From Porphyra umbilicalis (lineage: Eukaryota; Rhodophyta; Bangiophyceae; Bangiales; Bangiaceae): a stretch of 64,000 nt of DNA. A program made the position numbers and the translations under genes. The notes beneath the pieces were generated by a model. It was not told where the DNA came from and searched no databases. It was given only the letters and a program-made list of their open reading frames with translations. The stretch is taken from NCBI GenBank assembly GCA_002049455.2, contig KV918861.1, forward strand, positions 62,001-126,000, given 5' to 3'. Shown piece after piece: positions 41,435 to 51,374 of the stretch. The number at the start of each line of letters is the position of its first letter. Within the stretch, counting starts at the first letter, position 1.

Positions 41435-41786
41435 CGGCGGCTGGCGCGGCCGCCGCTTGTCGATTGCGTGGCACGGCGTCGGCGCGGCGGCGGCGTCGCC
41501 GGCGGTGGCGGCGGGGGTGTTTGGCGTCAGCGACGCGGGGCTCGGGTGGTTGGCGGCGGGGGGGGGGGTCGACGCCGACAGCGGCCTCGTGCTGCTCGCC
41601 GCCGCGGCGGCGGTGGCGCGGCTGGCGCTCGGCGTCGCAACGGTGGTGGTGTGTGCGGCGGTGATTGCGGGGGGGGACGCCGCAACCGCCGCGCGGGCGG
41701 GGCGGGCGGCGGCGGCGGCGGCGGCGGGGGGGGGGGGGGGGGGGGGGGGGGAAGACGCGGCGGTGAGTGGGAAGACGCGGCGGTGA
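40459..41786 (+). CDS. Multipass membrane protein of unknown family, one intron
   Basis: Exon 1 starts at ATG 40459 (MARGRKARVPAVAAAAAS) and would end at 40585 (AHPLAL plus one base) before GTACGT. Exon 2 starts at 40939 after a pyrimidine-rich CTTTCCCACGCTTCC and GCGCGCAG, and continues in phase as S-HTITVICLAAAGVAL. The stop is TGA at 41784. The product is about 324 residues with roughly five to six hydrophobic helices (HTITVICLAAAGVALSP, ALALAAAAAFASAALAVVAG, PLTVLLGVTAVDVAAGW, IAWHGVGAAAASPAVAAGVF, LGVATVVVCAAVIAGG). Gly-rich loops are encoded by long G runs. No family was recognised. The C-terminus is a Gly run, and a second GTGAGT just before the stop leaves open a further exon. Confidence 0.55.
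40586..40938 (+). other. Probable intron, 353 nt
   Basis: The donor GT|GTACGT and the acceptor TGCGCGCAG|CGCAC are joined in phase. The interior carries G and C runs of more than 15 bases, and a C/T-rich tract (about 40880-40928) precedes the AG. The support is splice-site quality and the in-phase join only. Confidence 0.5.
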
Positions 41787-42203
41787 GTGGGGTGGGGGGG
41801 GTTGGGAAGGCTGGGGGGGGGGACCGGGGCGTGTGTTTTGAACTGGGGGGACTGGGTCGGGGGGCGGGCGCTGGTGGCGACGGGGCTGCTCGTCTGGTGT
41901 GTGTGGAGGTCCCGCTCACTTGCCTTTGGTGGGTGGAGGCCCTGTGCGCCACGGCGGTGCAGGGCTGCGAGTCGGTCGTGGGTGGGGGCTTGCTTGCCGG
42001 CCTCGACGGGGTGTGCACCGAGTGGATGAGTTTGTGTGTCGTCGCTCCCCCATCCGGCGCGCCGCACGATGCGAGCGTGGGCCGTCATCCGTCCCCCCTG
42101 CGGCGTACGCCCTACGCAGGACACCCTTCCTACGCGTACACGCAGGGGACCCCTCCCCCGCCGTCACCGTCACCACCCCTCCCCCCCCCCCCCGCGGCGC
42201 CGT
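41787..42203. other. Convergent intergenic spacer
   Basis: Between the 3' ends of the membrane-protein gene and the glycoside-hydrolase-like gene. It is G-run rich at its left end. A 17-bp direct duplication (GGAAGACGCGGCGGTGA) spans the stop codon of the membrane protein at about 41751-41787. No other feature was seen. Confidence 0.35.
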
Positions 42204-44044
42204 CTAGACCTTGGTCACCACCACAATCCAGTGGTCGTTCATCCCATAGGGCGGCCGCCCGACGTCGACCCAGCCCCCCCCCGCCCATTGACCTCGGCGA
42301 CGCTGCCCGTGCGGAGCCCCCCCCCCCCCGCCTTGGTCGCCCACCACCGCACCGTATAGGCGCCGCCGCCGGCGAGTTTGAGGTTGACCCGCAGCCCCCA
42401 GCTGACGAGGCCGACGTACACCCGCCCCGGCGCGGCGAGCGCCCACGACTTTGTGTCGATGAGCTCATCCGCGGGCGCCATGGCGGCGAGCGGCAGGTGC
42501 GCGGCGTCGACGAGCTGCGGCACCCGCTTGGAGGCGGCAAAGAGGCGCGCCCACACCCGAAAGTCCTCCAAGTCATAGTCCGAGTCGCGGTTCCAAAACT
42601 CGACGCCCCCGCCGCCGCCGAGGAAGGTGCCCCACACGACCTCCCGGAGCGTGGGCGCGTGGCCCTCCTCCCCCGTCTGGGCGTCGAGGGGGACCCCCTC
42701 CCCCCCCGTCTCGTCGGTGGTGACCATCCACGGCGCGCCCGCGGCGGTCGACGCGGTCACCCACTGGCGCGTCTCGGCGTGCACGTCAAAGTTGTTGTAC
42801 ACCTGCAGCGACGCGGCAGTGAGGCCCGAGCCGCCCCCGAGCATGGACCTGTACCGCCACTTGTGGTTGGGGAAGGTGTGCATCGCCAGCGGGCGCGTGT
42901 AGGCGGCTGTGAGGGTGCGGAGGCGGTTGACAAAGGCGCGCTGCTGTTTGACGCTGATCGGCGTCGACGACGGGTTGGCGTTGGAGCGAAAGCCCTGCTC
43001 CTCCCCGAGATTAAACACCGCCGCGTTGGCGCCCGAGCCAAACCGGGCGACCATCTCCCGGTAGTAGACCATGCGGGTGCGCGCAAAGAAGCCGCCCCCC
43101 TCCGCCGCCTCAAACAGCGACTGGTTTTCCGCCTCGGTCATGTAAAAGTGGCGCGCGACGCCGACCGTGTCGGCAAACGCAAAGACGCGCGCCCACTGGC
43201 TGAGCTTACTCACATCGTACCGCGCGCGCTCGTCGTACGACGTAAAGGGCACCACGTCGGTGCTGTCGCCGAGGACGCTGTTGGTCAAGATGAAGAGGCT
43301 GTTGAGGTCCGCGTTGGCCAACCACCGCACCATGCCGACGACGCCCTTGCCGCGGCCGCCGCCCCACGTCGGGTCTCCCGCCCGCCAGTCCCGCACGTGG
43401 GGGCCCCACGTGTGGTGGGAGCGCGGCGTAAAGTCAAACGCCGAGTCGCCGAGCACATTCTCGGGGCACCCGACGCCGTTCTTGACCCACGCTTCCCCGT
43501 CGGGCCACGTGGCGTAGCGCGAGTTGGGGAACTTGCGGAGGACGCCGCGCGCCCGAAAGTCGCGGCCGCCCTTGTCCGACGCCCGCACGGTGAACGGCGT
43601 CGACTCGCCGTTGAACGAGGTTGGCTGTCCGGCCGTGGCGCCGACCGAGGCGGCGACCCAGGGGCCCTCCCGAAAGCTCGCCGTCACATTCCACGCGCCC
43701 ACGGCGGTCGGGATAAACTCGCACGCCCACTTGTTTCCGCCCGTCGCGCCGCTATCCGCCGCGTTGCCGTCGGCGGCATAGTAGCCCGGCGTCGACAGCG
43801 TCGTGCCGCTGTCGGCGTGCGCCCACGCGCAGTCGAGGCGGTAGTCGGTAAAGGGGTTGGGCGTCGCGCCTTCCGACGTGGGCGGGCCGCCCCAAACGGC
43901 CACCTGCCGGTGGTGCAGCCGCGCGGGTCCGGTTAAGTAGACGGCGCCCGCGGGGGTGGCGGCCCCCACCGCCGCGCCAATGGCGGCGGCGGTCGACGCC
44001 ACGAGGGCGACGGTCGGCGGGCGGGACCGCCTGCGGGAAGGCAT
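42204..44044 (-). CDS. Secreted glycoside-hydrolase-like protein (DUF5060-like beta-domain plus TIM barrel)
   Basis: ATG 44044 (MPSRRRSRPPTVALVAST) starts a signal peptide with probable cleavage after ATPAGA near residue 34. An Ig-like N-terminal domain follows (RLHHRQVAVWGG, YYAADG, KWACEFIPTAVGAWNVTASF), as in DUF5060 enzymes. The barrel-like centre has FILTNSVLGDSTDVVPFTSY, AFADTVGVARHFYMTEAEN, NLGEEQGFR (about 42990-43015), DETGGEG (about 42705-42726) and FLGGGGGVEFWNRDSDYDLE. The C-terminal beta-domain reads YTVRWWATK and then GSVAEVNGRG. The strict frame ends at 42239, but at the 9-C run 42274-42282 another frame gives GWVDVGRPPYGMNDHWIVVV and TAG at 42204. That is the D-W-V-hydrophobic ending expected of this domain, so the longer end is annotated. 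The NLGEE and DETGGE acids are the best candidates for catalysis. A cell-wall or extracellular polysaccharide substrate is inferred. Confidence 0.75.
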
Positions 44045-46423
44045 CGTGGGGGGGGGGGGGTCGTTTGGTGGGGGGGGGGTCGGGGGAAGTGCGCGCGCGT
44101 GAGGCGGCAGCGGACGGCGCGTGGCGGGGGTGACGTGCCCTGCGCCGGCAATGCGGGGCGGTGTGCACTGCTGCCGACCGGCGGCGGCGGTGGGTGGGAT
44201 TCGGCAGTCGAGCTACGCCTATAAAGGGCGGGGGGGGGGAGAGTTGTGGGTCCCCCTCGCGCCCCGACACCCAGCCCGGTGGGGAGGGGAGGCACGGCGC
44301 GCGCGGGCGCGCGGCCGGTACGCGCCCAGACGGGTCCCCCCCCCCCCCCCCCCCCCCTGTGGTGGGCGGCGCGCCCGTGGCGGCCGGCAGCGCCCCGTCT
44401 GGCACCAGCAGGCGGCGCGCGGTCGGCACAGCTGCCGCTGCCGCGGCCGGCGGCACGCCACCCAGTGCGGCGGGGGGGGCGGCGGGAAACGGGCGGGACG
44501 CTCCCGCGGCAGCGGCGGCGGCCGCGGCGGCAGTGGCCGCCAAAACGGCGCCCACGAGGCCGAGACACCCCTCCCCCGCGGGTCGGATCGGGGCGGTAGC
44601 GGGGGGGCAGGGGCCTCGAGTGGCCCAGTGTGCCCCCTCCCCCCGCCGCCGGCGCGGGGCGTGGCGTGGCGCGCGCCGACGCCCCGCGCGCCCGCCGAGT
44701 GGCGGGCGCTGTCGGCGCCGGCCGCCTGGCAGCGGCCGACTGGGCAGAGCGCCGCTCGCCGCCGGACGCACGCCGCAACGGCTGGTCGCGCGAGCGGCGG
44801 CATTGCCTGCAGAGGTGACCAAATTACCCGCTTGCCATTCCCTCCCACTCGTCGCACCCAGCCGCCGCCGCCGACGTGGCGGCCAGTGCCGCACCGCAGC
44901 CGCCGCCGCGGGTGCCGGTGGCGCCGGCTGGGCTGCTTTCGGCGGCCGCCGATGGTTGCAAGGCTTGTGCGACACCTCCTGGATGGCACACCAATCGAGG
45001 AGCAATGCCCGTCTTTCCGTCGGCCTCTTGGGGTGGGTCGACCTGGGGCGGCACATTGCTGGTAGGCACAGCGGGAGGGGCAGGCGCGTCGCGAAACGGG
45101 CAGAGAGAATCAGATCCAACGGGTCCTCTGGCTGCCCCAGGTATGGCCGCTCGGCTGACGACATGGCCACTTTGGCAGAGATCGACCTGGGAAGGAAGGC
45201 CTCCGTCACCAACATCCGTCATGCGATTCTTCTTCTCGCACCATCCTATTGATAGTCAATGGCACCAGGGGCATGAGCCTCCCCACCCCCCTCGATCGCT
45301 TATTCAGTGCCCCCGTGCAGGTGGCCTCCACATGGAACCCCGAGCCGACCACCGCCGCCAATCCGAATGAGTGCCCCACCGCGTGAGTCCGCCATGTTCG
45401 CACGAGGGAAGGGACGACGAAAGATCCATCGAGTGGCGGCGCAATCAGCGCAGCAGGGGTTAGAGCAAGTCTATCCGTGCGCCATTGTGCTATCGCCATC
45501 TGGCCATATCTTTTGGCTATGGCCAAGAGCATCTCTATCAGTCAATTCTTGTGCTATATATGCAAATCCAGCTGCTCACCCCCTTGTGAAGGCCCATACC
45601 TCTCGGATTACTCGCAAAGCACCTTCCAGTACAGATGATGGCCTTGTATGGTTCGAAGTCCGCGCACAGAGGGCCTGTGGTAAGGTAGCCAAAACAATTC
45701 CGAACTGGCGCGTTCGAGAGACGCTGTTGCTCGTCGTTCTATTGGTCCACGTCTTTGGCACAAAGGATGGCTATAGCTATCCTTCTGGCTATCCTGCGCA
45801 CATTTGGCACGAAGGATAGCAATATGGCACAGGATATGGCAAAATGACCTCCCGATAGAGATGCCCTTGGCCATCGGATGGCAAAATGGCACACCGATAG
45901 ACTTGATCTTAGGATCTGAGGCGGAGGCAATCGCGACCACGTGTTGTGGGTTTGCACAGGTGACTCGCACTGGCAGCCGCCGTCGTTGGCTCGTGCCGTG
46001 GTGACGAGCCCCGGTGGCACACGAGAGATGGCGCCTGAATTCTGGGCCATAGTCCGTGCCAGCGTGTTAGAGGCCCACGAAGACTCTGTGAGTGCTACTT
46101 TGTAAGGGAAGAGTAACGGGTTGGTACTGTACAATAATGTAGTTGAACAGAGAAAGTGCCGAGTGCAGAAGAGGACGAGATGCCACGCGACGAGCAACCG
46201 CACAGACAAGAGGAGGACGTGGCCGCCGCCACGCGCAAGGGCCACGCCCGCGCACGACGCCGCCCGCGAGTTGCGGGAAGCAGCGATCCACAAACAAACC
46301 ACGGTGCTGCCAACCGTGGGCTGGCAAACGCGGAAACGTACAGCTATCTTTCCGCCTTCCTCCGCGGCGGGCAAAGGACCGGCACGCGCCGCCCTCCCCT
46401 CCACCCAACCGCACCGCGATGCC
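44045..46423. other. Intergenic: GC-extreme to 44.8 kb, then AT-richer
   Basis: 44045-44800 has G/C runs and open frames without motifs. CTATAAAG at about 44217-44224 reads CTTTATAG on the minus strand about 175 bp upstream of the hydrolase-like ATG, a weak TATA candidate. From 44820 to 46420 GC falls. The stretch 45470-45930 repeats short words around GGCACGAAGGATAGC, GGCTATCC and ATGGCAAAATGGCAC with local palindromes (GGATGGCTATAGCTATCC). It resembles a decayed mobile element, but no protein or clear terminal repeat is visible. Confidence 0.35.
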
Positions 46424-47247
46424 TTAGATGAGGATCTGCCCCTCAGGCGAGACGCCGACGACGACCCCAGCATTGTCGCCGCCGCCGCCGCTGTCGGCAT
46501 CAGTGACAAGCGGTGGCGGCGGCGGCGGCGGTGGCGGCGGCGGTGGCGGTGCCCCCCCCCTCCCCCCCCCCCCACGTCCTCGTTGGAAAACCGCGCGCTC
46601 TTGAGCAGCAGCTTGGGCACCCCCCGGTCGATGACAAACAGGCCGAGCTCCCCCTCGGCCCAGGTGAACCCCCCCCCACACACCACGTCGCCCGCGCGCG
46701 CAAACGTCGGCATCAAGGACGGGTCCGCCGCCTGCAGCGCCACCGCCGACGGGTTGTCCGCATAGGCGACCCGGTACGCGGCGCCATACACCCCGACGAG
46801 CGCCGCCGCAGCCGTCGAGCCGACGCACGCCCGCCCGTCGACGGCCACGTCGGTGGGGCGGATGGTGACCGTCTGCGCAATCACGTCGACCGCCACGGCG
46901 GCAAAGGAGAGGGCGTCGGGCACGTCGGTGGCGTCTGCGGCGGCAGCGTCGTCGTCGGCGGCGCCATCCCCATTGTCCACCGCAGGGAGGATGCGCGTGT
47001 AGGCGCCGCCCGTGGCGATCGACACGCCGGCGACGAGCGGGCGCGCCGCCGCCACGGCGGCGACGGACGGGGGGTCGGCGCCGCGCCCGCCGGCGGGCGC
47101 AACCGCAATCGCGGTGGCGGCAGAGGCGGCGGCGGCGGCGGTGGCGGCGGCAGCAACGGCGGCGGCAACGGCGTACACGGCGGCGCCGCGGCGACGCGCG
47201 GCGCCGCCGGCACCGTGCGCGGTCACCCACATGGCGCGGCGCGTCAT
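46424..47247 (-). CDS. Ala-rich, N-terminally anchored or secreted protein, unknown function
   Basis: It starts at ATG 47247 (MTRRAMWVTAHGAGGAARRR); 47232 (MWVTAHG) is an alternative. A basic N-terminus is followed by a roughly 30-residue Ala/Val hydrophobic stretch (AAVYAVAAAVAAAATAAAAA), a signal anchor or signal peptide. The ectodomain has ordinary composition: ARPLVAGVSIATGGAYTRIL, SFAAVAVDVIAQTVTIRPTD, DVVCGGGFTWAEGELGLFVI and PKLLLKSARFSNEDV. At C runs around 46553-46573 the frame changes. The continuing frame encodes a poly-Pro stretch and LVTDADSGGGGDNAGVVVGV, ending at TAA 46424. The family is not recognised. The two Cys in the ectodomain could form a disulphide. The long ORF continuing to 45739 in the original frame is Arg/His-rich and not credible. 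Confidence 0.5.
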
Positions 47248-47946
47248 CGGCGGCACACGGGCACCCCCCAACCAGAGGGAATTGGCGGGGTGGGGGCGGG
47301 CAGCAGGCGACTGGGATGGCGGTCGCCACCCCACCGCCACCGCGCCGTCGCCGTCGGTGGCGAGCCGCGCACAACGGCGGGCGGCGGGTGCGGTGCGGCG
47401 CCGGGGCAACGGAGGGGGGGGGTGGCCCGCCACGGAATCCGCGCCGCCGGCCGCGGCCGCTGGGCGACGCGTTTTGGGGGCGCCCGCGTGACGAGGCCGC
47501 CCCGGGGGGCGGGCGCGCGGCGGGCGCGCGGGGTCCCGCGCCCGCCCAGCATGACGAGGATTGGCTGGGGGGGGGGAGAGGGGGGGGGGGGGCGGGCACG
47601 TGTTCCCCAGCGCCCGCCCGCGCGGCCGCGCTCGATGCGGCGCGTCGGCGGGAGGCGGCGGGGCGGCGGCACCCCAAAAGTATCAAAAAAAAAAAAAGAA
47701 AAAAAAAGAAAAAAAAAGGCGCGGCCCGTATCGCGACGTGACGCGCGGCGGCGGCGCCGACCCCCGCGTCACCGCCCGCTGCCCCGTCGCGGCGGCGGCC
47801 GCCGCCGCCACCCCCGCGGCAGACGACGGCACGGCGGCGGGTGCCGGCACCGCCGCTGCCGCACCGTCGGCGGCGGCGGGCGGCCGAGCGCGCCCCCGTG
47901 CGGCCGTCCGCGAGGGGGGGCGGCCGCGTCGGCAGCGGCGGCGGCG

Positions 47947-47978
<32 letters not shown>

Positions 47979-48313
47979 GGCGGCGGCGACGGTGGCGGCG
48001 GCGGGAAGCACGCCGCCCGCCGCGGGGCGGGGGCGCCCGGGCACCGCCGCCGGCGGCGCCACCACCACCCTCTAAAAAAACGCACGCACACCCCCGCCGC
48101 GACCGGGGACTCGCCGCGGGACCGCGTCAGCCGTGCCTGAGCGGCGGCGGCGCCCCCCTCCCCCCCCCGGCGGTGGCCACCCCCACCGCCGCCGCGACCG
48201 CGACCGCCGCGACGGCGGCGGCGGCCACGGCGGCGCGGCGGGCGGCGCCGACGGCGCATCGTACGAGGCCCGTGCGGCGCGGCGGGTCGCTTCCTCCCCC
48301 TCCCCCCCCCCAC
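47248..48313. other. Intergenic with an A-rich tract
   Basis: GC-extreme, with open frames on both strands but no motif. An A-rich tract (47685-47717, three A runs separated by single Gs) stands out; on the minus strand it is a pyrimidine tract about 440 bp upstream of the anchored-protein ATG. GGC-type trinucleotide runs fill 47935-48000. Confidence 0.35.
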
Positions 48314-48396
48314 TCACAACCGCAACGCGCGGCTGACCGGCAGCGGCACCTCCACCTCGGCCGCGAGCGCACAGTCGACAAACGCACGCACGGGGT

Positions 48397-48432
<36 letters not shown>

Positions 48433-50561
48433 GGCCCCGTCAACACGGCCACCCCCCCCGGCGTGGCGAGCACCCCCAACATCGTCTCGACAAACGCGCG
48501 GCTGTACGGCGGCCGCGCGACGGCGAGGAGCCCCCGCACGTACCGCCGGACATAGGTTGGGTCGACCCCCCCCCCCCCCCAGCCCGCGGCGACGGCGTTG
48601 GCGGCGAGCCCCCCCCCCGCCCGCGCCACGCCGACGAGGCCGTCGACAAAGAGGGCACGCAGCGACGCGGCGAGCGCGTCGTCGGCGCCGGGGAGCGGCG
48701 CCGCAAAAGCGTCGGCGAGGAGCGCCACCACGTCGGGGGTGAGCAGCGGGTGCGTCCGCGCAATCACGTGCGCGAGCGCCACGTAGGCGGGGGCGGTGGG
48801 CGCGAGGGAGGTCGACGCCCGCGCGGGCGCCGTCGACACGAGGGCGGTAGGCGTCCGTGCGGGCGCGTCGGCGGGGGGGTGCCCCCCGCCGCCGCCGCGG
48901 TCGCCGCGCTCGCCGCCGCGGTCGCCGCCGCCGCGGCGGTCGCCGCGTCCGCCGGCGGCGCGGCCGGCGGCGCTGCCGACCCCACGGGTGGGGGTGGCTA
49001 CTCCCCCCACGCCGGCGCTCCCCCCGCCCCCCCCAGCCTCCCCCAACGGCGGCGGGGCGAGAATCAACGCCGGCCGCAGCCAGTGGCGCAGCAGCCCCGT
49101 GGCCACGACCGGGTGCGTCAGCGCCGCCCCGAGCGCCGCATACTTTTCCCGCAGCAGGTACCGGGGGCACCCGGGCGGCGCGGCGGCGGCCGCCGCCGCC
49201 GCCGCGTCGAGCGCGTCGCGGGTGGCGTCAAAGAGGGCGGCGTCGGCGGTGGCGCCGTCGGCGGCGGCGGCGGCGGCGGCCGCGCGGTGCCGCACCGGCG
49301 GGTGCCCATTGGCGGCAGCGGCCGCCGCGGACGCAGAGGCCGGCGGGGGGGACGGGGGGGGGGCCCCGCCACCGCCCCCGCCCGCAGCAGCAGACGCCGC
49401 GTCGCCCCCCCCCACCGCCCCCGCAGCCGCCCCCGCCCCCGCCCCCGCCGCGCCCGGCAGCGGCTGACACGCCGCCCGCGCGAGCAGCAGCACGAGCACC
49501 TGCCGCACCGCCGGCGTGCGGGCGGCGGCGCCGCCCGGCGCAAACAGCGCGCGCAGCAGCCCGTCGGTGACGGCGGGCACGCACAGCATCCACACGGGCG
49601 CCGTCGACGGCGCCGCGTCGGCGGGGGTGGGGGCCGCCGCGCCCGCCCCCCCCCCCTCACCGGCGGCACCCCTCCCCCCCCCCCCCCCCCTGCCCCCACC
49701 GCCGCCGACGAGGCCAGTCCCCCCCCCCCCCCCCCTCCCCCCCCGCACCGCCGCCGACGAGGCCCGCCCCCCCCCCGTCCGCCGCGGCGGGCGCGGCGCA
49801 AAAGCCGAGCGCAGCGTCGTCAGCACCGTGGGCGGGAGGGTCGACCCCCCCCCCCCCCCCCCACCGTTGCCGCCTCCACAACCGACACGCGGAGGAGGGC
49901 GTCGACGAGCGCCGGCGGCGGCGGCCGGTGGCGGCCGACGAGCGCCGCCATGACAATCGCCGAGCGGGCGACGTAGACGCGGGCGGCAAGGGTGCCCCCC
50001 CCGGCCGCCACCGCCGCCGCCTGCACGTCGGCGGCGAGGCGGTGGAGGGCACCCGCGGCGGCGGCCGCCGCCGCCGCGCCGGCCGCATCGCCAGACCCGC
50101 CGCCGGCGCGCGTCACCGCCGCCGCCCCCTCCCCGAGTGCCCGCCCGACGAGCGCGTACGTGCACTCGTCGTAGCAGGCGAGGACGGCCAGCTGCCGCCG
50201 CCACGCCGCCGGCGCGCCCGCCGACAGCTGCGCCGTCAGCAGCCGCACGAGGCCCGTCGGGGTTGCGAGGGGGTTCCCCCCCCCCCCCCCCCCCCCCCCC
50301 CCCCGTCGCCGCCGCCGCCGCCGCCATCCCCGCCGCCGTCGCCATCGCCAACGGCCGCCGCCGCCGCCCCAACCGTCGCGGCAGACACGTTGAGGACCGG
50401 CACGAGGGCGGCGACGCGGCGGAGGATGACCGACTTGCGGTGTTCGGGGCGGGCGGCGAGGGCCATGAGCGCCGTCCGCCACGCGGGGCGACCGAGGAGG
50501 GTGTCGACGGCGGCGGTGAGGGCGGCGCCGCCGCGGCCGCGGGCGCCGCCACCGCCGCCGC

Positions 50562-50592
<31 letters not shown>

Positions 50593-51021
50593 GGCGGCCG
50601 CCGCCTGCGTCAGCGCCGCGTTGGTCTGCCCCACGTTAAAGGTGGTGGCGAGGACGTGGCGCAGCGCCTCGTCGAGCAGCGCGCCGCCGGCCGTGCCGGG
50701 GGCGCCCCCGCCGCCGCTGCCCGTGCCGCCGACGGCGCCGACGGCGCCGCCGCCGCCGCCATCGGCGAGGATGTCGGCCCACCCCGCGGCGACGCGCACC
50801 ATATCCGCATAGCCGACGTAGCTGTCTGAGAGGCGGGCGGCGGCGGTGTTGCTCCCGTCCTGCCGCCCGAGGGCGGTCGCCACCAACAGGTGCCCGCGGA
50901 TCAACGTGATGATGTGGGGGCGGAGGATGGCGTCGGGGACTTCCAGCTCCGACGCTGCCGCAGAGGCGGCGACCGAGGAGGGGGGGCGCCGGGGGGGGGG
51001 GGGGCCAACCGCGGGCGCCAT
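48314..51021 (-). CDS. NELF-C/D (TH1-like) subunit of the negative elongation factor
   Basis: The start is ATG 51021 (MAPAVGPPPPRRPPSS). Conserved TH1 segments follow in order over about 900 codons. They are PAWRTALMALAARPEHRKSV; RLLTAQLSAGAPAAWRRQLA with CYDECTYALVGRAL; ALHRLAADVQ; VWMLCVPAVTDGLLRALFAP; LREKYAALGAALTHPVVATG with LLRHWLRP; YVALAHVIARTHPLLTPDVV; YVRRYVRGLLAVARPPYSRA with FVETMLGVLA; and the C-terminal DPVRAFVDCALAAEVE, ending at TGA 48314. The PPYS-x-x-F and DPV-x-x-F motifs are diagnostic of NELF-C/D. The frame changes at C runs 50276-50304, 49846-49862 and 48400-48430, which encode poly-Gly in loops; the conserved blocks between them are intact. NELF-C/D pairs with NELF-A in the complex that holds RNA polymerase II in promoter-proximal pausing. 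Long Gly/Ala insertions make it larger than the roughly 580-590-residue animal protein. Confidence 0.85.
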
Positions 51022-51374
51022 GGGGGGCGCGCGGGCGCGCGGGCGCGCGGGCGGGCGGCGGGGCGAGGGTGGCGCGGCGCGGCGCGCGCGCGGCGGCGGC
51101 GGTGGGGCCCGCCCCACCGCGGCGGGTGTGACGGCAGCGACGTCGGCGGGGGGGTGGTGGACGTCGGGGATGGTGGGAACGTTGGCGCCGACGGGTGGGA
51201 ATGGAAAGGGGTCAAGGGGGCATGCGCAGGACGCGGGCCACGCCGAGTGAATACACTGTGAATCGACTCATAGAGCAGAAAAGACCAACTGAAAACGCGT
51301 TCGCAGAAATACCCTGAACTTGCTTACAGCCTGCGAAGCAGCCGCCCTCGCGCGGCCGCTCGTCCTCGGCAAAA
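51022..51374. other. Upstream region of the NELF-C/D gene
   Basis: GC falls sharply around 51240, marking the end of the gene island. No TATA box or other motif is obvious. Confidence 0.3.

Noticed and set aside
40679-43936. 1,085-codon plus-strand ORF
   Set aside because: It overlaps the membrane-protein gene in another frame and lies antisense to the hydrolase-like gene. Its second half is the mirror of that gene's codons.
48400-48430. Programmed ribosomal frameshifting at C runs
   Set aside because: Several unrelated genes change frame at runs of very different length and in either direction. Run-length error or length polymorphism explains this more simply.
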